The notes under the pieces: model-generated
Told to the model about the DNA's origin: nothing
Database searches by the model: none
What the model saw: the letters and a program-made list of their open reading frames with translations, nothing else
Assembly: GCA_013423325.1 (NCBI GenBank)
Contig: BLJB01000438.1
Span: forward strand, 1 to 64,000
Direction: 5' to 3'
Length of the DNA stretch: 64,000 bases
Origin: Usnea hakonensis
Lineage: Eukaryota > Ascomycota > Lecanoromycetes > Lecanorales > Parmeliaceae
Translations under genes and position numbers: made by a program
Part shown: positions 44,425 to 55,781 of the stretch, one piece after another
Position numbering within the stretch: the stretch's first letter is position 1
Layout of the letters: each line of letters starts with the position of its first letter

Positions 44425-45357
44425 GTTGGAGTATTAGGAGGGTTGGAGGTGTGGAGCGGGGAGGGGGTCAACGAATGTAATTGCTATGTCGTAATAATAG
44501 CGAAAGCGAAAACCAACCAGGATAGGAACCGGAAGTCGAAAGCGATATTTATATAGCTGCGAGTCACATCTCAACGGTATTCATATCCTGGCGCGCTGCA
44601 GCTACCATTGTGGCTTAGAGCTGCCACAAAACGTTCCGATTAGAGTTACCGGAGTTTGACATGCTTTTGACGGCCGCCATCTCCACAAGAGAGACGCCGT
44701 AAAGTATCCCAGATAGTGGCTTACGGCGGGCAGCACTTAGAAGACGCGGAGACCGAAGTTGAAGATTCGTGGAGAAAATGATGGTAGCACAGGGTTTAGT
44801 TTCAACATCTTGATGGAAAGCTAGGTCTCGCCCGGAATCGAGTCGTCATCATTTGCGGCATTTTTGCTCTGGTTTGCTGCAGTCGAAGAGTTTAGACGAC
44901 AGCCTCTGACAAGCCAATGTGACATCCAAAGACATCATAGCTGCTGAATCTTCTCCCAATTGCTTCTCTGTCAATCTTTTATGCTTAGCCTTTTTTCGAG
45001 CCTTTTCAAGTTCAGCCAATGACTATTAACAAGCCAAACTTGTAGATTGCTTCCGAGGTAACTTGATATCGGGAAAAGCAAGCTGCAGGAATACTTGGAC
45101 ATGAATTTGGTTGGAAAAAAACAAGAAGTGAGGCACTTAGCTGTCAAAGAAACGAAGCAAGGAGACCAGTTCAAAGAAGAGATTATCGGATTTCGGCCTG
45201 CTGAAGTCACCAGGCCACCCTTCCAAATCTGTCTACCCTTCAACTGTATGACTGCTCGTACGTGAGTTCTTACGTTTGTCAGGATGGCGAATACCGCACG
45301 TCTTTAGACCTATCTTATTACTAGAACAATCTCAATAAGACTAAAACAATGGTGTAA
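44425..45357. other. intergenic between serine-rich wall gene and carboxypeptidase
   Basis: Promoter of the serine-rich gene and 3' flank of the carboxypeptidase gene (both minus). No other gene is recognised; short frames here begin with TTG. Confidence 0.5.
44546..44555 (-). promoter_or_regulatory. TATA box of the serine-rich wall gene
   Basis: TATATAAATA on the minus strand, 122-131 bp upstream of the ATG. A strong match to a TATA element. Confidence 0.5.
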
Positions 45358-47341
45358 TCATGCCTGTTCCATCGGACCATGACCCATCATGCGGCCATAT
45401 CTCTTACGTGCCGGGCCGCCAGCGAAGCCTGTGTAGTTGCCTGTCTGGGTAGTAAAGTCTCCGGTCTGGCCCAGGGACGAAATCCTTCCCAGCAGCAATT
45501 CGACAACTCTGTACGCCGCGCCTGGTGAGTATCCAGGCAATTCTGGAAAATGTCAGTCGAATTGTTGTAGCCAAGGGCGACATATTACTCACCGTGTCCT
45601 GCCAAATCGACAGTGTAAAAAGTCAAGCCTCGTTCGGTTACCCAGGATCCAAGGTCACCAGCCCCCGCAAGGAAACCCTTATTATACTCCGGATGATAAG
45701 GGACGAAGAAGCTATTTGATGGCGGAGTCTGAAAACCTTGGAGCCCATTCCAAGTCATGTTTTGAATCGCCAACAGGGTGCCGTTGATTGGTAGTAAATA
45801 ATCTAGGCCTCCGACACCAATGATGGTGTTGTTCGTTGATTCAATGACATGCGCCAGAACCCCATCTTGAGCCGGACCCAGTGACTCGTCCCCTTGAGAA
45901 TTGTTACCGTAAGGGCCTTCAAAAACGTTGGTCGTTGTGCATTGCTCCCAATTCGTACCGACCGGAGCATTGATAGCGGCTTGCACGTCACTGCGATTGA
46001 AGTATACTTGTGCCCCTGGAGGGAAATAATCCCCCTGGTTGACAATGCCGAGAACATTGAAAAGATGAGGGCATGTGTCGAGGATATGGTAGATGTTGAA
46101 ACATGGGTTGACTTCCAGTGCCGCATAAAATACATCGTCAAAGAGGTCACAACCATCCGAGGAGTTCTTGGGCAATGGCAATGGACCAGGTGGTGGGAAA
46201 GTGAGATAGGTATTGATGTAGTCGGTATATCCACAGGAGTCGGCAAGTTCCCGGGCTCCGGCCACGAAGCTCTCATTAAGTGCAAATGTGTCTGCCCAAT
46301 AGTTTAGATATGGCACGACAGGCACTGAGATATCTGAGTCAGTAGATACACCAATAACATCGATATGGGCAACCCACCCTCCTGCTGCAGGTCGCCATCA
46401 CCAAGGATAGGGTCATTGATAGCGACGCCTGCGAGGTTGTAATACGTCTTGTCGTCGGCGTTAATGAAAGCATCGGCTACGTAAGGCACGTAGTAACCTC
46501 CGTAGCTTTCACCCGCGATGTAGACCTTGCTACCTTGGACTTGGAAATCCTCCACCCAATTCTTGTAGAATCCCTTGAATTGTTCTCCAAGCTCCACCTC
46601 ATTCACGATATCCGGAGTGCCCTGGGTGAATCCTACACCTACCGGTTGCTCGACCCATAGCATATTGGTCAGATTCACCCATGTGTAGGGATTTTTTGTA
46701 GGAGCGAAGGTGCCGGCTTGCCACGTAAAGGGACCATTTTCTGTGAGGAGACCACTGAGGGAGGAGCAGCCAGGGCCACCATTGAACCTAGAATGGACGG
46801 GTCAGCCTGTGAACTAGAATGAATGAGTGCAGGCGCCTCACCATATAACAACCTCGTCCGTAGCAGCAGGATTCGTGGATGGAAAGAACCTGTTGTTACG
46901 GTGAGCATAGTTCAAAGGATTGTTATAGACCAGACACACCAGAAAAAGAGCTTTCGAGTCTCGTCGGCAGCGGAAGAGATGGGAACCAATCCGGCATAGG
47001 ACTCGCCAACATCGAACTGTTTGGTTGTAAGCCTCTGGCGCAAAAGTGCTTCGCTTGCTACATACGTCGACGTCTGGAATCTTGGTACCGTCCACAACAT
47101 ATTCTGGTGCCTAGTCAGCATGAACCTCGGAATCACATTCTTTGCTCTCACTCTCTGTGACGTTGTTCAGGTATCGCGATGCCCGCTTCTGTAGTTGCTC
47201 ATGGCTAGGGGCTGGTGCCTTATGGTGCGCGATGGCTCTAGACTCTAGAACTCTGTCAACCCGTTTGAAGGCATCAATGCCAGAAGAAGCTGCAGCCGAT
47301 GATGCCCATAGGACGGCAGACACGTAGACTGCAACACGCAT
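45358..47341 (-). CDS. secreted serine carboxypeptidase (peptidase S10), seven exons
   Basis: Removes C-terminal amino acids from peptides, probably secreted or vacuolar. Model: complement(join(45358..45542,45593..46324,46378..46787,46842..46889,46940..47016,47066..47103,47152..47341)), 559 residues; all six introns are 48-54 nt. Signal peptide: MRVAVYVSAVLWASSAAASS. Catalytic triad in order: Ser212 in GESYGGYYVPY, Asp429 in GGLDYLLPINGT, His498 in AGHELPGY. The oxyanion segment WFNGGPGCSSLSGLL and the WVEQPVGVGFTQGTP strand are typical. Many N-glycosylation sites. A Lys/Arg site after the prepeptide (HEQLQKRASRY) suggests Kex2 processing. Exons of 38, 77 and 48 nt were fixed by frame continuity, and the first intron uses CACCAG as acceptor rather than the nearer CTAG. 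Confidence 0.93.
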
Positions 47342-48541
47342 GGCGAGTTTAAAGAATAATCAGTACTTGGAGGCCAAGTACTGTAAAAATGAATATCGGT
47401 GGAAGACAGTTGGTGAAGGTAGTCGGGAAAAGAGATGTTTTGAGGGATGTCACTCCAGCACTGTCATGATTTGGTCGCGCCCGCCGTCTTGGGAAAGAAG
47501 ACGATTCGTATGACCACTGCGGGGAGCGAGTAGCCCTAGAAGGGCAGGTGCTGCCTTGACCATGGCATGACCTGCCCGATCTTTCGTAGATTTGGGGCTA
47601 TGTAGTATTGACTTCATATCTTGCTGAGACTTTTTATGCAAGGGCGATGTGTCGTCATTTGACTTGGTAAAGTATACTGGAGAAGTACGAGGTATCCAGG
47701 TGGCATGACAACATGACGCATCGTTGGTAGTCTCCATTAGGAAGGTGCCTCCAATTCGACAACGGCCAGGATGCCGAATGATAGGGAATGGCTAATGGCT
47801 AATGGCTAATGTGAGAAGTGCATGAAAGGATGCAGCTCCACAGTTGAGTTGTAGACAATGACGCCTTTGATGCGTACTAGGTGACACTATTACTGTTGTA
47901 GGGGGTCAGTATGAAGAGGAGATTCGCTAGAAACAAGAAAAAAGAAAAGAAAAAAAACATTTGATGTCCCGAGGCTCGCCGGGAGATCTCCCCGCGGTGT
48001 CCCCGCGCCAAGGAGATACCATGTACAGCATAATCAGATATACGCACACTCGTAGTATTTTCTCGTCCGCGTCTAATAACAATATCTTCTTCTCTCAATT
48101 CGTCAAGGCTGTAAAAGGTATCCATCTAAACAAAAGGAAAGAAGGACCCTAATTTGTCAATTGGCTAAGCCAGAGTATTGTCTATACTTATCCTTATAAT
48201 ACGATGAAGCGTGTATTGAAGTATACCGAATTCGTAAGCTAAGGCTGCCGATTCGATTTCTCTTTTCCACATGATTTCGGATATAGTCTGACATGCTGAA
48301 TACTGACACACTTGAAATGATAGACGAATGAGTAATAGTTCGTCAGACCGACATTTTGGGTTATGGGTTATTGATAGGTTATTTATAGAGTTACTTTACA
48401 ACATACAGGGCATAATCGCTGCTGCAGGCTTTTCTCAGCTTACTACTACTTACGTGTCATGTTTACAATACTGCCTACCTCGTGCGATTATAGATATAAC
48501 CACACTATTTTTTGCTCTTTGTTTCTCCTTTACACGTCGCA
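47342..48541. other. divergent intergenic region, carboxypeptidase/fucose-lectin-like
   Basis: 1.2 kb holding both promoters. A triplicate GGCTAAT(G) repeat lies near 47790-47810. No gene is recognised. Confidence 0.5.
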
Positions 48542-50016
48542 ATGGATGCCGGCCGGGACGGACCATATAGTGCGTTGGAAGTTGTTCCACACCAGTTTGT
48601 GCATCAAATGAATCAACAAGATATACCACCACCACCACCACCAGACTTGGGAAAGCAGATCGTTCCACTTGAGGAAAAGCAGGTGTCTTTGGATGACGGC
48701 AAGGAGTGCATGGTGAAGTGTGGGATTGATCATCACGTCAACTTTCGTCGGCCCTCGAAGAAAAACCAGATAATGCTTGGTGGAGTGGTTGGATTGATAG
48801 TCATTATCGCAGTTGCACTGGGATTGGTCTTCGGACTAAGACATAAACGTTCTGGGACAGTATCAGTGACCAGCTCACCGAACTCGTCCGCTGTACCTGC
48901 TCCCGCCCCGCCTAGGAATTCATCTCCACCCCAGCGTAACATTGCCGCATTATCCTTCGCCTCGGAATCCGTTAATAATACTCGTGTCTATTTCCAAGAC
49001 AACGTGGGACAAATTATGGAGGCTGCAAACACTGCAAACGATACAAAGTGGAGCATTAATGGGACTGGTGTAATTGGAAAGAATGGATCTGCTATTGCAG
49101 CAGCAGTATCACGCCCAGAATTCCCTCTGGTAAGTCATATCTCTTATATGGATTGATACTAACATTTCCCTAGGCCATCAGTGTTTTCTATCTAGATATC
49201 AATAACCTTGTCCGCGAAATCATATACAACCCCTCGGTAGACACCTGGACATCTGGTGCTCTACCAAATCAAGGATATACCGCAATGGCAAACTCTAGCT
49301 TAACGGCCATGTACAACCAGTGTAGCCGCTGCGCCAACACCACCATTATTGCCTTCCAAGACGAGAACGGATTTGTCCAAATTGGTAACCTCACCTCCGG
49401 GGGCTGGACTCTGACCCAATTGGGTTCCGCACTTGACCCAGCAATAGGTACAGGACTTGCCTTACAGCCCTTCTACCTCACCGGTTCTGAGGACCAAATA
49501 AATCTTTACCACCAGACGTCCGATCTCAACCTGAGCCTCTCCAGCTGGAATCCACCTGCGAAGAATCATCAAGGTTTGTCTACTGCATGCCCTATTTAGT
49601 ATGCCCCACTAATACTTTCTCAAACCATTACAGCCAGCTGGGGACTCAACGTACAAACCTATGACGCCATCCCATCCGGCTCGCCCATTGCCGCCGCTTC
49701 CTCTTATTCGAACGTCTCCACCGGCTTCGAAACCTGGATCGAAGTCCTATCCGTTTCCAACAAAGGTATTGAAGTCAACACTTGGTCCGGAGCCATCAAC
49801 AATTGGCTGGAACAGTACAACAATCCTTCGGCCATGGCAAATTCGACGGGAAATAGGCGATCGTATGGGAGTGTGGCTGTCACTGCTACGGGGACGGCGT
49901 ATGGCGTCGTGAAGCAGGATGGGCAGGTAGATGGGATTGTGAGATGGCAGGTTCAGGATGACTTGGTGGATTGGAGTTTGGTTGGGAATGTGGATTTGGG
50001 TGGTGCGTGGGGATGA
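48542..50016 (+). CDS. membrane-anchored fucose-specific-lectin-like protein
   Basis: Type II membrane protein with an extracellular beta-propeller-like region similar to fungal fucose-binding lectins. Model: join(48542..49129,49174..49573,49634..50016), 456 residues; introns are 44 and 60 nt. An N-terminal cytosolic part with a polyproline run (IPPPPPPD) is followed by one transmembrane helix at about residues 78-98 (LGGVVGLIVIIAVALGLVFG) and a Ser/Pro/Ala stalk. The rest has repeated blades, each with short Trp-bearing loops (for example TKWSINGTGVIGKNGSAIAA, and a further blade with TWTSGALPNQGY). Many N-glycosylation sites. Fucose binding is inferred from the fold only. The start is the first ATG; a TTG frame extends upstream. 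Confidence 0.78.
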
Positions 50017-50830
50017 GGCATTCGGGATGTGACGACGGTTTCTACGAAATGCATGCATCTCTATATGTTCCGGCTACGTCAGTAACCGGCACTGTCCTAA
50101 CGCCTGCTGGTGAGGAAGCTGCGGTTGCTGGCATCCCAGTGAGCTTAGCGTCTTCTAACCACTTAGTCGTAGGCACTAGCTCACTTGGTCGTCAAAGCTT
50201 GACAATATTCACAATGGCTGGACATACCACCCCACCCACTGCGATATCTCTCGAAATAGCAACCACATCGGTGAAAGCTGGAGAGCCCGCCGTAACTGTC
50301 TCTGGAACGATTATCAGCATGGGAGTGAGTGTCTGGTGATCTGATTGTCGAAGGAAATGCTAGCACCACTTCACCGCCTGCAGTAGTCTCCACTGTGGGC
50401 GCTCAACAATTCACGGCCGACCTCATCGGATATGGGTTGACTATGATAAGCGATGGACCGGTAGCTCAGTCTTGACCCATCAGCACTCTTGATCGTAGGT
50501 GATGCTCCGACTACACTGGCCGAGCTCTCACCCCACTCTGTGTTTACCGTTGGCGGCAAATCTTTCACAGCAGATGGGGCTGGCTTTGTTGATTGTAGTG
50601 TTGACGCCTTACGTGTCAGTTTGTCGGTCGCATATTACTTCTGTCCTTTGGAAAAGAGCGAATCGGACCTTGATGGTGGAACACCCTTGGTTGCTTGTAC
50701 CCTCTTGTGGGATGCGAGAGATGTTTTGGTTTCGTTGTCTCTTTGGCGGCAAGAGTCATTGGTGTGGAATGAGGGGCAACTATCCGTCTAGAAACACTTG
50801 AGTGGTACGCTGTCATCTAGCCCTGGAATT
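50017..50830 (+). pseudogene. decayed cell-wall glycoprotein repeats
   Basis: Just after the lectin-like gene, the + strand shows fragments of the Ser/Thr-rich wall glycoprotein repeat with blocks such as AGEPAVTVSGTIISMG, AQQFTADLIGYG and SVFTVGGKSFTADGAGFV. They lie in changing frames, broken by stop codons. At least three repeat units are recognisable. There is no start codon or splice model that joins them, so this is a relic. It might once have been the C-terminal part of a longer gene. Confidence 0.6.
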
Positions 50831-50841
50831 GCCTGACAGGT

Positions 50842-51385
50842 ATGAGTTACACTTCCCGTTTGAAAAGCTCTTGGAGTAGTTGGTCATCGGGTTCGGAGCA
50901 AAAGAAACGGTTCTATGCTGTGGGTGTAGAGCCAGAACCGGAAGAGATCTTGGACCAGGCGGACGCTTTGAATTCACAGCTTTGTGTGCACGATGATGGT
51001 GAGGGACCTTCCACCTTGCTAAAGAGCGGAACAGAAGAAAATCTACTTCAATCGTGAATGATGTAACAGGTGAAGAGATCTCCTGGATTCAAAAGACCAT
51101 CACGGCAGCAGTGAGCCACGAAGGAAAAGTCCGACAAGTTCTTTACATATCTACCGACGCACATCTCCTGGTTTCTGGTAAAGGCCACTATGGAGACGGT
51201 ATTGTCCATGCTCGCAGCGGAAAGGTATCCCTGGATGGGAACCTTGTTTCTAGACCATGGTGCCTGGATCAAAAGTCGCAATGATCAAGGAAGAATTCTG
51301 CCCATGGAGGCTGCGCTTTGGGGCAGAGCAGGGAGCGTTGTTATTCTCCTGGCGAGAGGCGCAGACTGGGAGATGAAAAATTGAA
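50842..51385 (+). pseudogene. decayed ankyrin-repeat fragment
   Basis: Contains an ankyrin signature in two frames: GDGIVHA in one, then LFLDHGAWIKSRNDQGRI with EAALWGRAGSVVILLARGAD in another. The two parts need a frameshift to join. A preceding piece (EPEPEEILDQADALNSQL) looks like the linker of fungal ankyrin proteins. About 150 codons in all remain. Confidence 0.6.
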
Positions 51386-52177
51386 AAGGTTGTTAGGCAT
51401 CTTCTTTACCACCCGGAGTGAAGAGAACACGGATGAAAGATATAGTCGCGCTGGTGGGGTCTATGTAGAGGACACATTTAATACGGACAAACAGTGAAAA
51501 GCTATCTAGGCAATGCTCGACTACCAAAGCCGCACGTCGACTGCATAGTTTGACTTGTCAAAACCAAGCACCCTGAGCTACGACTGTCATTCTTTCCACA
51601 GATCAAGCATAACATCGGAAGTCGTTCTATCGGCTCCTGTCGTCAGATACCTGTCCCTCGTCTACAAAAACGATTGCACGGCTTGAGCGTCCGAGACCTT
51701 TTCCCTCTGTAGATGCGATGAGTGTCTATAAACAGATAGTATTTCATGAAAAGACAAACAAACAACCTAAATTCATATTATCTTATAAGATAAGAGACAG
51801 ACTACTCTACTTTAGGAACCTAAATTGACTCTATTTCTTAGATTAGAAAACACTTATCAAAGAGATCTCACGTCGAGCTCGTTAAGTTTTCAAGGCCTTC
51901 ACTCCGTGTAACTGACCATTGTTCTTCTACCTACAGCATAAATGAGAGTGAATAAGGGCAATCGAGTGTGTATAATGAGTGTGATTTATATAACGCCGTC
52001 CATTTCCTCCTAACCTCAAATCTGCACCACCAATCCACTGCCGCATCTTCCTTGTCACCTTCTCTCGACCTCTGGACTCGAAGTTGCCACTTTCCACCAG
52101 CAACCATCCATCATGTCACTATACAGAATTAGCGTTGTGGTACTCAATCAATCTCTGAGAACCTCATACGGCGACTT
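51386..52177. other. intergenic, AT-rich
   Basis: AT-rich spacer with AGAGAC- and TAAGATAAG-like runs near 51770-51790. No gene is recognised. Confidence 0.5.
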
Positions 52178-52366
52178 TCAAGCAGCGCACACACACGTGT
52201 TGGCGCAGGAAGTGCCTGCTTGGCAGGTGAGAACACCGTCATAGCAGTGACAGTAACTCTTCTCGCAGATGTTGGTGTCGGATAGACCCTCTTCGCAAGA
52301 CACCTTTTCGGCGTACGTCATCGTTAGGGCGGAGAGGACGGCGGCGATTGCGAGAATGAAACGCAT
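52178..52366 (-). CDS. miniature secreted 8-Cys protein, 62 aa
   Basis: Signal peptide of about 19 residues (MRFILAIAAVLSALTMTYA) followed by a 43-residue mature peptide with eight cysteines at 24, 34, 39, 41, 48, 54, 58 and 60, spaced for four disulfide bonds. It ends CVCAA. No known fold is certain; the Cys pattern (C-x9-C-x4-C-x1-C-x6-C-x5-C-x3-C-x1-C) is typical of small secreted effector or antimicrobial-like peptides. The frame is open upstream but only the internal ATG at 52366 gives a signal peptide. A TATAAATA lies about 185 bp upstream, and the leader holds 52-bp tandem repeats. It sits among minisatellites and relics. Confidence 0.75.
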   Translation of the reverse strand: MRFILAIAAVLSALTMTYAEKVSCEEGLSDTNICEKSYCHCYDGVLTCQAGTSCANTCVCAA

Positions 52367-52396
52367 TTTGGTGGTTGAGATGGTTTGTTGAAAGGG

Positions 52397-52510
52397 TTGA
52401 TCGAAAGGATTAATCGGAAAGATTGGTCGGAGAGATTGGTTGAAATGGTTGATCGAAAGGATTAATCGGAGAGACTGGTCGGAGAATTTGGTTGATCGGA
52501 AAGGTTGCTT
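52397..52510. repeat. 52-bp tandem repeats in the leader of the 8-Cys gene
   Basis: Two copies of a 52-bp unit starting TTGATCGAAAGGATTAATCG at 52397 and 52449, with a third, truncated copy near 52491. They lie between the TATA box and the start codon, so they are probably in the 5' UTR. Confidence 0.9.
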
Positions 52511-52547
52511 GAGTTGAATTTTTTTTTTCGGGGCCTTCCTCTCGACA

Positions 52548-52555
52548 TATTTATA
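52548..52555 (-). promoter_or_regulatory. TATA box of the 8-Cys gene
   Basis: TATAAATA on the minus strand, about 185 bp upstream of the ATG. Confidence 0.5.
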
Positions 52556-52645
52556 CATCGAACTCTTCGAAGGATTCTTACCTCTTGCATTGGCATCGCA
52601 GAAATTCCCCGAATTGTATCATCCCTCGACACTATCTGGCCAGTG

Positions 52646-53075
52646 AAAAAAAGGCCTCGGGCACCCTCAGCCGTCACCATGCCGCCGCATTGCATGTTGG
52701 GGGCAGGACCTCATGACGACAAGGATCGATTACTGCTGTTGCATGTCTGACGAGTGCCGTACGGCAAGAGAAAAAAAGGCCTCGGGCACCCTCGGCCATC
52801 ACCATGCCGCCGCATTGCATGTTGGAGGAAGGACCTCATGACGACAAGGATCAATCACTGCTAATTCATGTCTGACGAGTGCAGTACGGCAAGGAAAAAA
52901 AAAGATCTTGGATACCCTCAGCCGTCACTACACCGCTGGATGGCATGTCGGAGGGAGGACCTCATGACCGATTCCTGCTATTTCATGTCTGACGAGTGCA
53001 GTACGGCAATGAAAAAAAGACCTTGGACACGTCTGCCATATTACATGTAAGGGGGAGGACCTCATGACGAGAAGG
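52646..53075. repeat. about 115-126-bp minisatellite, four copies
   Basis: Four head-to-tail copies start at about 52646, 52771, 52896 and 53012. Each has an A run, a GGCCTCGGGCACCCTC-like block, a GGACCTCATGACGA block and GTCTGACGAGTGC. The copies differ mostly by C-to-T and G-to-A changes; for example GGCCTCGGG becomes GATCTTGGA. Confidence 0.88.
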
Positions 53076-53519
53076 ATCGATTCTGGCTGTTTCGTATCCG
53101 AGAGCATTCCGCCAATCGGTGACTATTGAGACTGCTGTGAAGGTTGTAACAGGGATGTTCGTGAGCATATGCTGCCACGCATTTTGTAGACTCACTAGTT
53201 GTTACAGGCGCCTGATTCCGACTGAGCATTGCTTTGGAGAAAATGTTCACGAGTTCACAACACAAACCAAAAACGGCGGCCCTTGCTCTGTCTCTTTGTT
53301 CCGAGTCGTCAATTTCGGGTATGAGGGAGTTATGCCACGCCAATTTTTCTGTTTGATCCGTCCTTTGTCGAAGGCGTTTACTGTCCCATGTCATCGTGCA
53401 GTATAGGAGGGATTGTGTTGGGCTAATTTCCCCAATGTTGGTCACGTTACGATTCGGTATTTGCTCTCATCTGTGCCTTATCAAGCCTATGGTCGTCTTT
53501 CTCTATCTCACGCCAACTT

Positions 53520-53850
53520 TTGTTATGGCATAGGGATCATTACGTGGTATCCGGCTTACTGTTTAAATATAAGGGTCAGTACGTTAATGCCTGTTATAAC
53601 ATGAGGATCACTCCGTTGATATCCGACTTGCTGTTATGATCGCCGAAGTAGGGATGAGGGTTGGTGATTTCGTATATAGCGCCATCGCATCTTTCATTTC
53701 AGCAGTTTCGGTGGTTTCATACGTGGATTCCGAAACACAGGAATTGGGTGCACGGGCATGGCCATATAAGGATCATGACGTTCGTACCCGGATTACTGTT
53801 ATAACACAAGGATCATCCCCACACAATATAGGATTCATCCTCCGACATCC
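53520..53850. repeat. degenerate repeat with GTTATAACA...AGGATCA units
   Basis: At least four imperfect copies of a unit of about 40-70 bp: a GTTATAACATGAGGATCA-like block followed by a TATCCGACTTGCTG-like block, near 53520, 53592, 53765 and 53807. Spacing is irregular. Confidence 0.6.
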
Positions 53851-55781
53851 GAAGGATTCGTACAAGGCTAAGCGCTAAAACATCACTGGCTACCTCGGAT
53901 ACTCTTCCTATTCCGGAAGCCTTAGCGCTCACTCAGCACGCCGATGGATTTTTTCGCGAAGTGGGTGCTAGTACCACTCGGCCACAACAGAGCCCCGCAC
54001 CCCTCCAAGACGGAATGTCGTACCGAAATCAAGCGGTCGGCCGGAGAATTAATCTAGCTGATGAGTAGGATAAGTAGATACCTGTATTACGTGCCGTTGA
54101 ATTCATAAGCGGAGCGAATGTCGCTCGAGTTGATAGGAGTTACTCCAATACTCTATATAAAAATACTTCATTTGCCTAATAGCGGTGTATGTCCGGCTGA
54201 TCTTCTCTATCATGTCTACTTAATCGGTGCTTGGCGCTTGTAAAGCTCTCCAGTTCGGATCTATATGTCCTCCCCAATCCTTCTCGCTTGGCCGCTACCT
54301 ACTGGCCCAGAAAGAGGTATTCCTCGGCTCCGATAGAGCCATAAAGGGCCGGAGAGCCAGCACGCTGGACACCGATGCTCTCTACAATCATGTTCATCAT
54401 GGTTTAAGGAACCGTATCGTTATCCAAGCCGATCGCTGTCATTCGTGCATGTTCATTGAACTTGCTTCTCTACTTTGGAACCGTGGGACGAGATAGGTTG
54501 GATAGAACCCATATTGGAGATATCATACGCGAACACTTAACTGATTCCTGGCATCGAGGTGCTTCCTCGCTCTGTCAAAAGGTTGGGGATAAGCCCGCGA
54601 ACTTAGCGTTGCTTTCGACGCACTAGTCCTCTGGACACAGCGGAGACCAGCGACGCTATCATAGAAATTTTCTATATCAAGTGAGGTGTTGCATTTTTTC
54701 CAAGGTTGGAGATGACAGCTTTCCAAAGAACGCATAGTAGATAGATTTCTAATCGTCTCTAATGTTGTACAGATAGCGTCTGATTAGCTCAAATTTTCAG
54801 CATCTCTGTTGCGCCCGCTGGAGGATGCACTTACCTACATCATCGTATTGATAGCCCATGTCATATTCCGCATGAGCCCCCGCAGACCGGGGATCCCACG
54901 GAGCTGCGGGTGACGCAATTAATTAGAGTTAGTACTACTGGATCTTACGGTATATCTCGCTATTATTGGGCTTCTTTTTATTAGGATATTGTTCGACTAG
55001 ATGTACTCTTAGTTTAGAGTCGACCTTTGCTTGTGGTCAAGGCATTAGTCTGAATTGGTAACATCTATGTCGCAGTTGTTAAGGACAACTGAGGACAAAA
55101 ACGTACAGCAGCTAGTATTCGCTGGTCCTGAGAATGTGTCAGAGGGCTGAAGACCAGGGGATGGGCGGAGAACTTACGTCACCGACCCAACTACCCGATC
55201 TGAGGCTTATCTTTGGCTGAGCGGACGGGAAGCCGAGTTCTCGACAGTCTGTGGCCGTATGTGCCAAAGGACCTTTTCTTAAAATATATATTCATTATTC
55301 AATTGATTTACAACCCCATGAGCAGATAGATCGTCTTCCAAAAACACCGATTGCGAGTCCCACTTCGCCATTAGATATGTAGGATTGAGGAAGTGAGGAT
55401 TGGCAATGGTGAGTAGGGTGGGTGTTTGATGATTGGGGGTAGGGTTGTTTTTCTGGGAGATGGAAGAGGGAAAGGGAGTGGCGGTTGAAACGGGCGAAAT
55501 GTGTGAGGGGATGTATTCGGTTGGGGAATATCCTGGCGGATCAGGGTAGGGTGGGTGCTTCGCTTTCTTTTGTAGGTGTGCGGGGTAGAAGTTTGCTATA
55601 GGATACGGCTTGGAATCACGAGGAGGATGGGAAGGAAGGAGTGGGTGGGGTATGTCGTTGATTGACTGATCACTGATAATTCGATGGATGCGGAATCCGA
55701 GGTCTTTCGAAAGATGACGAAAAGAAAGTCTACTTTTCTCTCAGACTATAGAAACATCCTACTCATAGACTTCAAGACGTA

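Larger units (their letters stand above)
52367..55781. other. 3.4-kb repeat-rich, gene-free region
   Basis: Holds the promoter and leader of the 8-Cys gene, two families of diverged tandem repeats (52646-53075 and 53520-53850), and AT-rich sequence to 55.8 kb. None of its frames (for example 54227-54496 +) shows a family resemblance. No tRNA could be confirmed. Confidence 0.6.

Noticed and set aside
53970..53990. tRNA-like A box (TGGCCGAGTGG) on the minus strand
   Set aside because: Matches the A box of Ser/Leu tRNAs, but no B box and no acceptor or anticodon stem could be found; at most a tRNA fragment.
54227..54496. 89-codon frame in the repeat-rich region
   Set aside because: No family likeness; the surroundings are decayed sequence.
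54879..54910. Hairpin with 7-bp stem CCCGCAG/CTGCGGG
   Set aside because: Short stem with an 18-nt loop, no U tract and no gene beside it; expected by chance.
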